This document shows, piece after piece, positions 15,459 through 23,181 of a DNA stretch of 64,000 bases (positions within the stretch are counted from its first letter, which is position 1; every line of letters begins with the position of its first letter). The DNA comes from Fimbriimonadales bacterium. Its GTDB lineage: Bacteria; Armatimonadota; Fimbriimonadia; Fimbriimonadales; GBS-DC. Location: NCBI GenBank assembly GCA_025998675.1, contig AP024673.1:1515221-1579220 (forward strand), read 5' to 3'. The notes under the pieces are model-generated. The model saw only the letters and a program-made list of their open reading frames with translations, made no database searches and was not told the DNA's origin. A program made the position numbers and the translations under genes.

Positions 15459-16946
15459 ATGAGTCTACGCATCAACACCAATATGTCAGCGCTGAACGCG
15501 CTGCGCAATGTCGAACGCGCCGCCGACGGCTTCGGGCGCTCCATCGAGAAACTCGCTTCGGGGCTTCGCATCAACCGCAGCGCCGACGACCCAGCCGGCT
15601 TGATTCGCTCGGAAGACCTGCGCGCCCAGATTGCAGGACTGGAACAGGCGATTGCAAACTCGCAGGACGCGACGAACCTCGTGAAGACCGCCGAAGGCGC
15701 GCTCGAGGAAGTGCATAACCTGCTGCGCAGCATGCGCCAGCTCGCCGTTGCCTCAGGAAACACGGGTACCAACGACCTGACCGCGCTTCAAGCAAACCAG
15801 AACCAGATTGCCTCGGCAATTGACAGTATCAACCGTATCGCCGCGCAGACCCAGTTCGGCACGAAGAAGCTGCTTGATGGAACCGCTGGCGTCAGTGCTG
15901 TCGTGACGGACTTCACCCGGTCGGGCGGTCTCTTCTTCGGCGGCTCCGTGTACGGTAGCGTGGGCGGCGCAGCGTCGCAGGACTATGCTATCGGCACGGG
16001 AACGATTACCATCGATGTGACCACGGCTGCTACCCGCGCAGAGATTACAGGCAACCGCGCGTATACCGCCGCTACCGATGTAATCGCGACCTCTGCGACT
16101 GTCGTGATTAACGGCGTGAGCTTCTCCACACAGGCAGGCACCACCACTCTGCAGAGCTTCGTCGACCAGATAAACTCGCAGAGCAGCGTCACCGGAGTCG
16201 CTGCTGAAATCTACGATAATGGTACGAACCTGAATGTGCGTCTGCGGGCGTTAGAGTACGGCGCGAACTTCTCCGTCAATGTGAACGACCAGCAGGCGAT
16301 TATCTTCAACACTGCTACCACCAGCTCGGCGACTGGCACGAACGCCGCGGCGACCGTTACTGTGCGCAACATCGACGGCGGCGATGTGACCGTTCTGTTC
16401 ACAGGCGGCGTCGCTGCGGGCGACTCGGGGCTGCGCCTGCGCGATGCGAAGGGAAATGTCATCCTGCTCACTGAGGCGGGCAACAACACGACCTCCGGCG
16501 ACGGCGCCATCGGGCGCACGGCTGCAGGACAACTTCAGTTCCAGATTGGCGCAAACGCCGGGCAGGTTGCACGCTTCTCCATCAATAATATGCGCGCCGA
16601 TAAGCTCGGCACAGGCGTCGTCGCAGGCAAAGACCTTTCCGACATCGATGTCACCAAGACCGGCGGCGCAGAGGAAGCGCTCAAAATCATTGACGCGGCA
16701 ATTGCGCAGGTCTCCAAACTGCGCGGCGACATGGGCGCGTTCCAGAAGAACGTCCTCGAGAGCAATATGCGCTCGCTGTCCGTCGCCAAGGAGAACTTGA
16801 CCGCGACCGAGTCCGCCATCCGCGACACGAACTTCGCCGAGGAGATCAGCCGCTTCACCAAGTTCCAGATTCTCCAGCAGGCGGGTATGTCCGTGTTAGG
16901 TCAGGCGAACTTCGCGCCGCAGGGCGTGCTGCAGCTCATCCGGTAA
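15459..16946 (+). CDS. fliC: Flagellin
   Basis: This 495-residue protein has the conserved D0/D1 ends: LRINTNMSALNALRN at the N terminus with LASGLRINRSADDPAGL, and TNFAEEISRFTKFQILQQAG near the C terminus. The middle (~150-400) is Thr/Ala/Gly-rich and includes a flagellin hook-IN-like segment around TVVINGVSFST. I chose ATG at 15459 because AGGGAGG lies 8 bases upstream and the N terminus then fits the family exactly. The 163-base leader after the response-regulator gene may hold an independent promoter, not clearly recognised. A terminator follows. Confidence 0.96.
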   Translation: MSLRINTNMSALNALRNVERAADGFGRSIEKLASGLRINRSADDPAGLIRSEDLRAQIAGLEQAIANSQDATNLVKTAEGALEEVHNLLRSMRQLAVASGNTGTNDLTALQANQNQIASAIDSINRIAAQTQFGTKKLLDGTAGVSAVVTDFTRSGGLFFGGSVYGSVGGAASQDYAIGTGTITIDVTTAATRAEITGNRAYTAATDVIATSATVVINGVSFSTQAGTTTLQSFVDQINSQSSVTGVAAEIYDNGTNLNVRLRALEYGANFSVNVNDQQAIIFNTATTSSATGTNAAATVTVRNIDGGDVTVLFTGGVAAGDSGLRLRDAKGNVILLTEAGNNTTSGDGAIGRTAAGQLQFQIGANAGQVARFSINNMRADKLGTGVVAGKDLSDIDVTKTGGAEEALKIIDAAIAQVSKLRGDMGAFQKNVLESNMRSLSVAKENLTATESAIRDTNFAEEISRFTKFQILQQAGMSVLGQANFAPQGVLQLIR

Positions 16947-16984
16947 ACACGCCTCCTACGGGCGAATCGGGTACACTAACGGCG

Positions 16985-17012
16985 GGGGGTCTACGCGACC
17001 CCCTGCTGTTTT
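16985..17012 (+). terminator. Terminator after flagellin
   Basis: Stem GGGGGTC-TACGC-GACCCCC at 16985-17003 followed by TGCTGTTTTC. Confidence 0.7.
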
Positions 17013-17032
17013 CTAACGAAGGAGGTAAGTGA

Positions 17033-18223
17033 ATGACTTACAAGTATGCGATTCTGGGAGCTGGCATGCAGGGTCCCGCCGTCGCCTACGACCTGGCGCG
17101 GTTCGGGGACGCCGAAACAATTTATTTAGCAGATATCGACGAAACACGAGCAACCCAAAAAGCGGAGTGGGTGAACCAGCTGCTCCAGCGCGAGGTGGTC
17201 TTCCCCAAGCGCGTGGACGCCACCGACGAACGGCAGGTGCGCGCCTACTTCGAGCAGGCGGATGTGGTCATCAGCGCGGTGCCGTGGCAGATGAACATGC
17301 GCCTGATCCAGCACGCGCTGGAGGTGCAGCGCAGTTTCATCGATATGGGCAACGATCCCGAATGGTTCTGGCATGAGTTCCGCAAGCGCGACGAGGAAGC
17401 CAAGAAGGCGCACATCGCGCTCGTGCCCGACTGCGGACTCGCGCCCGGCATGGTGAACCATCTGGGGCTGTATTGCATGGAGCAGATGGACGAGTGCCAC
17501 GAGATACGCCTGCGCTGCGGCGGGCTGCCCCAGCGCCCCATCCCGCCAATTGGCTACAAGCTGGTGTTCAACATGATTGGCGTCATCTCCGAATACATGG
17601 GCGAGGCGCTCACCCTGCACGAGGGCAAACTGCACTATGTGCCCACGATGGACGATGTGGAGACGCTGACCATCGAGCCGCTGGGCGTACTGGAAGCCGC
17701 GCCGACCTCTGGGGGTACTTCCACCGCGCCCTACACGCTGCAGGGCAAAGTGCGCGAGTACGACTACAAGACGCTGCGCTACCCCGGACACTGGGCGGCG
17801 ATGCGCGCCCTGCGCGACCTGGGCTTTTTCGACGAGACGCCGATGGAGCTGCACGGAATCCACATCACCCCGCGCGAGCTCGCCGCGAAAATCATCCCGC
17901 CGCATATCGACTTCCCCGAAGAGAAAGACCTCGTGGTGGTGTACGCCTACGGGTCAGGCGTCAAAAACGGCGCGCCCTACAGCATCCGTCTGCAGTTTGT
18001 GGAGTACCACGACGATGCGACGGGCTTCACCGCCATGGAGCGCTGCACGGGCTTCGCGGCGTCGATTATCGCGATTGGCGCGGCGAAGGGCGTCGTGCCG
18101 CGCGGGATTGTGCCCTACGAGCAATCGATGAGCGGGCGTCAGTTCGTCGCCGAGTGGCTGCGGCGCGGCTTCACCCTGCGCGAGACTATCAGCCACCAGC
18201 TCGGCGACGCACAGGTTCCGTGA
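17033..18223 (+). CDS. Saccharopine dehydrogenase-like NAD(P)-dependent oxidoreductase
   Basis: This 396-residue protein starts with a Rossmann dinucleotide-binding motif (AILGAGMQGPAVAYDL) and has the family segments DVVISAVPW and DCGLAPGMVNHLG. The family includes saccharopine reductase and lysine epsilon-dehydrogenase, oxidising or reducing amino-acid adducts; this short form resembles the lysine dehydrogenase type more than the two-domain saccharopine enzyme. A strong AAGGAGG lies 9 bases before ATG. The aldehyde dehydrogenase at 50.4 kb could act in the same lysine route, which is speculation. Confidence 0.83.
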   Translation: MTYKYAILGAGMQGPAVAYDLARFGDAETIYLADIDETRATQKAEWVNQLLQREVVFPKRVDATDERQVRAYFEQADVVISAVPWQMNMRLIQHALEVQRSFIDMGNDPEWFWHEFRKRDEEAKKAHIALVPDCGLAPGMVNHLGLYCMEQMDECHEIRLRCGGLPQRPIPPIGYKLVFNMIGVISEYMGEALTLHEGKLHYVPTMDDVETLTIEPLGVLEAAPTSGGTSTAPYTLQGKVREYDYKTLRYPGHWAAMRALRDLGFFDETPMELHGIHITPRELAAKIIPPHIDFPEEKDLVVVYAYGSGVKNGAPYSIRLQFVEYHDDATGFTAMERCTGFAASIIAIGAAKGVVPRGIVPYEQSMSGRQFVAEWLRRGFTLRETISHQLGDAQVP

Positions 18224-18237
18224 GCGCGCCCGCCTGC

Positions 18238-18285
18238 GCGTCTCCCCTCTCCCGCCTGCGGGAGAGGGGCTGGGGGTGAGGGCTG
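18238..18285. repeat. GC-rich CCCTCACCCC/CCCCTCTCCC hairpin repeat
   Basis: CCCCTCTCCCGC-CTGC-GGGAGAGGGG forms a perfect hairpin followed by the family tail CTGGGGGTGAGGGC. It begins 15 bases after the preceding gene and probably serves as its terminator. Relatives occur at 19.6, 33.4, 46.6-46.9 and 63.5 kb. Confidence 0.75.
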
Positions 18286-18384
18286 AGCGAACGCTTGCTG
18301 TGCGGACTCAGCAACCCTGTACCGAGCCAGCCCCCCACCCTCCCCGTAAACGGGGGGTAGCCGAAAATATAATGCAAGGGCACT

Positions 18385-18562
18385 TATACCAATCCGTGAG
18401 TCAGGGTTCGCTAAGTGCCTCACACGCGCCTGCAGAGGCGTGCTGTTGCCTGCGCCCCGCTCCTATGGAGTGCTGAAGCACAGCTTCAGCATGCGCGGAA
18501 GCTCCGCTTCCGCACTCCATAAACCGACGTTTAACGAACCATTACCTGCGGATTGGTATTAG
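18385..18562. repeat. Double-hairpin dispersed repeat, copy 3 (long form)
   Basis: The inverted ends are ATACCAATCCG and CGGATTGGTAT, and the element ends in TATTAG. The double-hairpin core is at 18466-18519, with ACA/CAGC variation in the first loop. The left arm (TGCCTCACACG...CTGCAGAGGCG) is shared with copy 5. Confidence 0.85.
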
Positions 18563-18740
18563 TATCAACTGCAGGACGCGGGCAACAAGCACCCCTCTGG
18601 TGTGTACAGGGCAATTGACGAATCCCACCGCGCGGATTGGTACAAACCAGCAACCTGGGAGTAGCGCCGCCTGCCGAATCGCCCTCGATTCCTCTGGAAA
18701 ACTGGCAATTTTACCAGCCCCAGAATCCTTCCTGCTGGTG

Positions 18741-18746
18741 TATAAT
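18741..18746 (+). promoter_or_regulatory. Possible -10 box of the PEP-CTERM gene
   Basis: TATAAT in GGTGTATAATTG, 142 bases upstream of the ATG. If used, the transcript has a long leader containing a repeat end. Confidence 0.4.
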
Positions 18747-18888
18747 TGAGGCGAGGGTTAATCCGACCCGCTCTGTTCTTATGATGGAGTGCCTTGCTAT
18801 ACCAATCCGCAAGCGCTGAATACCAGCGGTGGTACAGAAAGGACGGGCATTGCTTTGAACCCTCGCTACTCTCATCGGAAGGAGGATT

Positions 18889-19581
18889 ATGCAGATGAAA
18901 CGAGCAACTTTGTGGCTGAGCAGTATCGCCATCGCCGCGCTGATGGCGAGCGCAGGCGCGCAGACTTGGGACGAGACCACAGACGGTGGTGGAGACGCTG
19001 GGGACCTGCCAGCGAGCGCCCAGACGACTATAGGAACTGGCGCTCTGAACACCATCACTGGTACGTATGACGCTAGCGACGCAGATCTCTTCCTGATTAA
19101 GATAGTCGATCCGCAGTCGTTCTCTGCCATCTACAACGCTTCGACTAATTTCGACACCCAGATCTGGCTCTTTGACGCATCCGGCAACGGTATTGCCCAT
19201 AATGACGATCGTTCAGGCTTAGGCTTGCGGTCTGGGCTGGCTGGAACTGATGTCTTCACAACGGGCGTGAACGCGGGGCAGACAATAGCCTCTCAGCTTG
19301 TAGCGGGTGGACTCTACCTGTTGGGTGTGACCCGGTACAATCGTGATGCACGCGACGGAGCCAACGCCGCAATTTTTGCGAACTCTCCGTTCAGTGGCAT
19401 CCACAGTCCTCAAGCAGGAGCAGGACCACTCGCCAGCTGGGTCAATTCCACTGTTGGCAATGGTGTCTATCAAATTGACCTGACGGGCGCTGAATATGCG
19501 GCTGTTCCCGAGCCGGCGAGCATGGTCGCGCTGGGTGCGGGTCTGGCGGGTCTGCTGGGTCTGCGCCGCCGCAAGAAGTGA
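18889..19581 (+). CDS. Exported PEP-CTERM sorting-domain protein
   Basis: This 230-residue protein has a signal peptide (MKRATLWLSSIAIAALMAS...A). The C-terminal PEP-CTERM signal is VPEPASMVALGAGLAGLLG followed by LRRRKK, processed by exosortase in other bacteria. The body resembles choice-of-anchor/DVUA-type beta-sandwich domains (GTYDASDADLFLIKI, FDTQIWLFD). Its role is unknown. AAGGAGGA lies 7-9 bases upstream of the first ATG (18889) and the second ATG at 18895 is equally possible. Confidence 0.8.
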   Translation: MQMKRATLWLSSIAIAALMASAGAQTWDETTDGGGDAGDLPASAQTTIGTGALNTITGTYDASDADLFLIKIVDPQSFSAIYNASTNFDTQIWLFDASGNGIAHNDDRSGLGLRSGLAGTDVFTTGVNAGQTIASQLVAGGLYLLGVTRYNRDARDGANAAIFANSPFSGIHSPQAGAGPLASWVNSTVGNGVYQIDLTGAEYAAVPEPASMVALGAGLAGLLGLRRRKK

Positions 19582-19605
19582 GGCGGTTTCGCCCTCACCC
19601 CCTTG

Positions 19606-19640
19606 CCCCCTCTCCCAACCCGTTGGGAGAGGGGGCTTCT
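19606..19640 (+). terminator. Terminator of the PEP-CTERM gene, derived from the GC-rich repeat
   Basis: CCCCCTCTCCCAAC-CC-GTTGGGAGAGGGGG forms a 14-bp perfect stem followed by CTTCTATTATT. It is preceded by CCCTCACCCCC, the same family as the repeats at 18.2 and 63.5 kb. Confidence 0.75.
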
Positions 19641-19729
19641 ATTATTGAGGGGTCGGTTTTTCGTGCCATGCTTGCAGGGTGAAAAAAACTACCTACCCTT
19701 TTGAGTGGAGCATAATCCCTTCCCGCAGC

Positions 19730-22534
19730 TCATTCCTCCAGCGCCGCATCCAGCGTTGCGAGGTCGGGCAGGGCGTCTTCCAGAATCTCGCTGGCGCGGG
19801 TGATCGGATTGCGCCGCACGCGCAGACAGCGATCCGCCGCTTCGTTAATCTCCTCGAAGTGCGAGATGACCAGAATCTGGTCGAACCATGTGCGCAGGTT
19901 GTTCAGCAGTTCCATCACGCTGTGGCGTCGTTCGGCGTCCAGCGAGGCGAACACCTCGTCCAGAATCAAAAGCGACATCGGCTGTCCCGCGCGTTCGGTG
20001 ATCAGGCGCGCGAGCGCGAGGCGCAGGCTCAGGTTCACGATGTCCTCCTCGCCGCCGGAGATGACCGCCTTGCGCAGCCCCTCGTCGAGCAGGGTGAAGC
20101 GGTACTCCTCGTCGATCTCCAGCTCGGTATAGCGTCCGTTGGTGAGCGCGCTGAGGAACTCGGTCGCGAGGGCGGCGAGCGTGGGGCGCAGGCGGGTGTT
20201 CAGGTCGATGCGGAACTCCTGCATCGCCTTGCGCAGAAGGCTATGCATGCGCAGCTGGTGTTCCTGTTCGCGCAGGGCGCGCTGCAGTTCGCGCAGTCGC
20301 TCCAGCTGGGCGCGGAGCTGCTCGCGCAGGGCGGTTTGGCTTGCGTGTTCGGCGCGCAGGGCGGCGAGGGCGCGCTCGTGGGCGTTCACATGCGCCTCCG
20401 CCTGCTGGTAGGCGTCCGCCGCGTGTTGATACGCCTGCTCCGAGTAGCCCAGCTGTTCGAGCTGCGCCTCCAGCTGCGCCAGGCGTTCGGCGATGGTCTG
20501 CTGGGCGGCTTTCGCCTCCTCGATCTGAGCGCGCAGGGCGTCCCGCTGGCGGATAATGGGCGCGAGTTGCAGGCTCTCCTCGTAAAGCGGGCGCAGCTGC
20601 TCCGCCTCCTCGCGCAGGGCGGTGTGCAGGTCGGGGTCGTAGCCTTCGGGCAGGTCGGCGAGTTCGGTCTCGATGCGCCGCAGTTCGTGTTCAATCTGCT
20701 GCAGTTCGCGCTCGACGGCAGGCAGGCGGCGCAGCTCGACCTCCAGCGCGTGCGCCTGGCGCAGGGCGTCCTGCAGGGCGTCCAGTTCGGCTTGCACACG
20801 CGCCTCTTCCTGCGGGTCGTAGGCGGGGATTTGCGCCAGGTCGCGTTCGAGGGCGCGCTGCTGGCGTTGCAGGGCGCTTGCCTGATGCAGTTCGTTCTCC
20901 AACTGGCGCAGCTGGGCGTTCCGATGGGCGAGTTCCTGCTGGGCGTTCTCGCGCGCCTGTTGCTGCTGGGCGAGTTGTTCACGCATGGCGTGCGCCTCGC
21001 GCGGCTCCGACTCAAGCGCGCGGAGTTGCTTTTGCAATTCGCGCAGCTGGCGTTCGGTCGCCTGCGCCTCCTGCTGCGCCTCAGTCAGCACGCGCTGGTA
21101 GGCGTCGCCGAGCGGTTGCCCGCAGGTGGGGCACACGCTCGACTCGCCGAGCGATTCGAGCTGCTGGATGCGCGCGCGCTGTTGCTCGAGGGTCGCCTTC
21201 AGAGCGCGCCAGTTCGCCTCCGTCTGGGCGCGTTGCTGGCTCCATGCCTGCAGCGTGCGCTGCAGTTCGGCTTCGGTCGCGGCGCAGACGCGCTGGCGTT
21301 CGCGCAGGTCCGCTTCGGCTTCCTGAAGCGCGCGTGCGAGCGCGTCGCGTTCGGTCGCCTTTGCCTGCAGGCTCTCCAGCTGCTCGCGGAGCGACTGCAG
21401 CTGCGCTTCGATTCGGGCGCGCTGGGCAGCCTGACGCGCCGCCGCGCGCAGTCGGTTCAGCTCCTGCTGGAGCGCGTCGGCGCGTTCGCGCTGGGGCGCG
21501 AGCGCGTGCAGGCGCGCCTGCTTCTCGTGGAGTTCCGCCTGTTCCGCCAACAGTTGCTTGCGCCGCTGATGCAGGGCGTCCTGCCGCGCCTGAAGCTGGG
21601 CGCGCTGCTCGGCGTACTGCGCGAGTTGCTCCATCGCCGCCAGTTGCTGGGCGAGCTGGCGGTAGCGGTCGGCGTCGGGCTTGATAACCTTGTAGCGTTC
21701 GCAGGCGGCTTTGAGTTGCTCCCACTGGGCGCGCAGCTCCTCGATACGCCGTTCGGCGTGCTGGCGGTCGTTGTGCAGCAGGCTCTGTTGCTGGCGCAGG
21801 CGCTGGTGCTGCTCGCGCAGGGCGGTTTGCGCCTCGTAGTGGGCGCGTGCGGCGTCGCGCGCGGCGGTCGCCTGCTCCAGCGCGGCTTGCTCGGCGTGCA
21901 GGGCGGTCTCGGTCTGCTGGAGCGCGCTCTCGACGCTCTGCAGCTGTTCCTGCAGGGCGCGCGGGTCGCCCAAGCCCTGTCGCAGCCCTTCGACCGACGC
22001 TTTCAGCTCGCGCTCTGCCCTGCCGATGGCTTCCACCGCCTCGCCGACGCGCTCGTAGCCGAGCATGCGGCTAATTTCCTCGCGCCGCTTCTGGGGCGTG
22101 TAGCCGAGAAACTCCAGCTCTTTCTGCCGCGCGCAGAAGCTGGTCTGGAACTGCAAGTGGTTCATGCCGAGCAGTTGCTCCACCTGTCGGTTGACAGCGC
22201 TGGTGCCGCGCGCGAGGGGCAGCCAGCCGCCGTCCGTGTTCAGTTGCGCGAGTTCGGCGTCGGTGGGGGTACGGCGCACACGGTAGCTGCGGTTGCCGAG
22301 TTCGAACTCCAGCTGCACGCGCACCTTCGCGCCGCCCTGCGACCAGAGGAATCGGAGCGTCTCAGCGCCCTCGCGTGCGGCGCGCGCGCCGTACAGCGCC
22401 CACAGAATCGCCTCCAGCAGGGTGGTCTTGCCTGCGCCGTTCGCGCCGACAATCGCCGTGACGCCCGACTCAAACGCAATCTGCGCGTGGGCGTACTGGC
22501 GAAAGTTTTCCAGCTCCAGCGCAAGCAGGCGCAT
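19730..22534 (-). CDS. sbcC: SbcC/Rad50-type SMC-like ATPase
   Basis: This 934-residue protein has an N-terminal ATPase half with FRQYAHAQIAF and Walker A VGANGAGKTTLLEAI, long Gln/Glu/Arg-rich coiled coils, a central zinc hook CPTC (near residue 455), and a C-terminal half with signature SGGEEDIVNLSLRLALA and Walker B LLILDEVFASLD. SbcC with SbcD nuclease processes hairpins, palindromes and DNA ends. No sbcD is adjacent; the gene behind is an exported protein ending 2 bases before this start. The antisense strand is also widely open, a side effect of its codon composition. Confidence 0.93.
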   Translation of the reverse strand: MRLLALELENFRQYAHAQIAFESGVTAIVGANGAGKTTLLEAILWALYGARAAREGAETLRFLWSQGGAKVRVQLEFELGNRSYRVRRTPTDAELAQLNTDGGWLPLARGTSAVNRQVEQLLGMNHLQFQTSFCARQKELEFLGYTPQKRREEISRMLGYERVGEAVEAIGRAERELKASVEGLRQGLGDPRALQEQLQSVESALQQTETALHAEQAALEQATAARDAARAHYEAQTALREQHQRLRQQQSLLHNDRQHAERRIEELRAQWEQLKAACERYKVIKPDADRYRQLAQQLAAMEQLAQYAEQRAQLQARQDALHQRRKQLLAEQAELHEKQARLHALAPQRERADALQQELNRLRAAARQAAQRARIEAQLQSLREQLESLQAKATERDALARALQEAEADLRERQRVCAATEAELQRTLQAWSQQRAQTEANWRALKATLEQQRARIQQLESLGESSVCPTCGQPLGDAYQRVLTEAQQEAQATERQLRELQKQLRALESEPREAHAMREQLAQQQQARENAQQELAHRNAQLRQLENELHQASALQRQQRALERDLAQIPAYDPQEEARVQAELDALQDALRQAHALEVELRRLPAVERELQQIEHELRRIETELADLPEGYDPDLHTALREEAEQLRPLYEESLQLAPIIRQRDALRAQIEEAKAAQQTIAERLAQLEAQLEQLGYSEQAYQHAADAYQQAEAHVNAHERALAALRAEHASQTALREQLRAQLERLRELQRALREQEHQLRMHSLLRKAMQEFRIDLNTRLRPTLAALATEFLSALTNGRYTELEIDEEYRFTLLDEGLRKAVISGGEEDIVNLSLRLALARLITERAGQPMSLLILDEVFASLDAERRHSVMELLNNLRTWFDQILVISHFEEINEAADRCLRVRRNPITRASEILEDALPDLATLDAALEE

Positions 22535-22536
22535 GC

Positions 22537-23106
22537 TCAGCGGTCGTCTTTGGGCGTTCGGGGCTGGATGTCGTCCTCCGTTTGCCAGCGCGGCTCAGGC
22601 ACGAGCAGCGTGAAGGCGGAGACAGGGGTCAGTTCGCGCCGTGCGCCGTCCACAAATGCGGTTCCCGCGCCCTGCATGGTGAACGCGGCGACGCCCTTGA
22701 AATCGATGCGCACCTCCCGCAGCACGGCGCGTACCGAGTCGTACTTGCCCTCGATGCGTACCGTGCCCTGTCCCATGTAGACTTTGAGCCGCTCGCTCAG
22801 TGGGGGCTTGATGCGCACGCCGCGCGGCAACTCCTTCACTTCCTGAAACCCGTTGATCTGCACCTTGCCGCGCACGGTGTTGAGAATCAGATAGCCGCGC
22901 CCACGAACGACCAGCGTACCCTCGCCCCGCGAGAAGAAGTTAATCTGCCTGCCCTCGGCGGTGAACACGCCCGGCTTGGGCGGTTCGGGCTTCTGTTGCG
23001 CCTGCTGTTGCGACGACTGCTGCTCCTGTTGAGGCGCGCTGGACTGCTGTGCAATTCCGCCCATCAGCACGGCAAACGCCGTTATCAGTGCGACCAGTTT
23101 TCTCAT
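22537..23106 (-). CDS. Exported protein of unknown function
   Basis: This 189-residue protein has a signal peptide (LVALITAFAVLMGGIAQ), then a low-complexity Gln/Ser/Pro stretch (~20-45) and a probable all-beta domain (~50-170) of alternating hydrophobic strands such as GEGTLVVRGRGYLIL and GQGTVRIEGKY. I do not recognise a family. TGA is followed after two bases by the sbcC ATG, so they are co-transcribed although one product is exported and the other cytosolic. A GGGTATAAT promoter lies at 23130-23138 on the minus strand. Confidence 0.7.
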   Translation of the reverse strand: MRKLVALITAFAVLMGGIAQQSSAPQQEQQSSQQQAQQKPEPPKPGVFTAEGRQINFFSRGEGTLVVRGRGYLILNTVRGKVQINGFQEVKELPRGVRIKPPLSERLKVYMGQGTVRIEGKYDSVRAVLREVRIDFKGVAAFTMQGAGTAFVDGARRELTPVSAFTLLVPEPRWQTEDDIQPRTPKDDR

Positions 23107-23129
23107 AGCGGATCACTTCCCTGCGCGCT

Positions 23130-23135
23130 ATTATA
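23130..23135 (-). promoter_or_regulatory. -10 box of the exported protein-sbcC operon
   Basis: TATAAT within GGGTATAATAGCG on the minus strand, 23 bases from the ATG. It faces a divergent TATAAT at 23170. Confidence 0.55.
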
Positions 23136-23169
23136 CCCGTCAGGGGCAGACGCCTCCTGCGAAACGGTG

Positions 23170-23175
23170 TATAAT
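23170..23175 (+). promoter_or_regulatory. -10 box with leaderless spacing before the propeller/dockerin gene
   Basis: TATAAT, then exactly 6 bases (AGCGCT), then ATG at 23182. Confidence 0.65.
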
Positions 23176-23181
23176 AGCGCT

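Larger units (their letters stand above)
18224..18888. other. 665-base repeat mosaic without a convincing gene
   Basis: The stretch holds a CCCCTCTCCC-type hairpin repeat (18238-18285), the end-like fragment GCAAGGGCACTTAT (18374-18387), a full double-hairpin element (18385-18562), and an inverted pair GCGGATTGGTA/TACCAATCCGC (18632-18642 and 18800-18810). Inside the pair lies a TATAAT at 18741-18746. Short open frames here are repeat translations and are not supported as genes. Confidence 0.7.

Noticed and set aside
19679-22780. A 1033-codon open frame on the plus strand opposite sbcC
   Set aside because: Its translation is monotonous Leu/Arg/Gln/Val repeats that mirror the coiled-coil codons of sbcC; sbcC has clear ATPase and zinc-hook motifs on the other strand.
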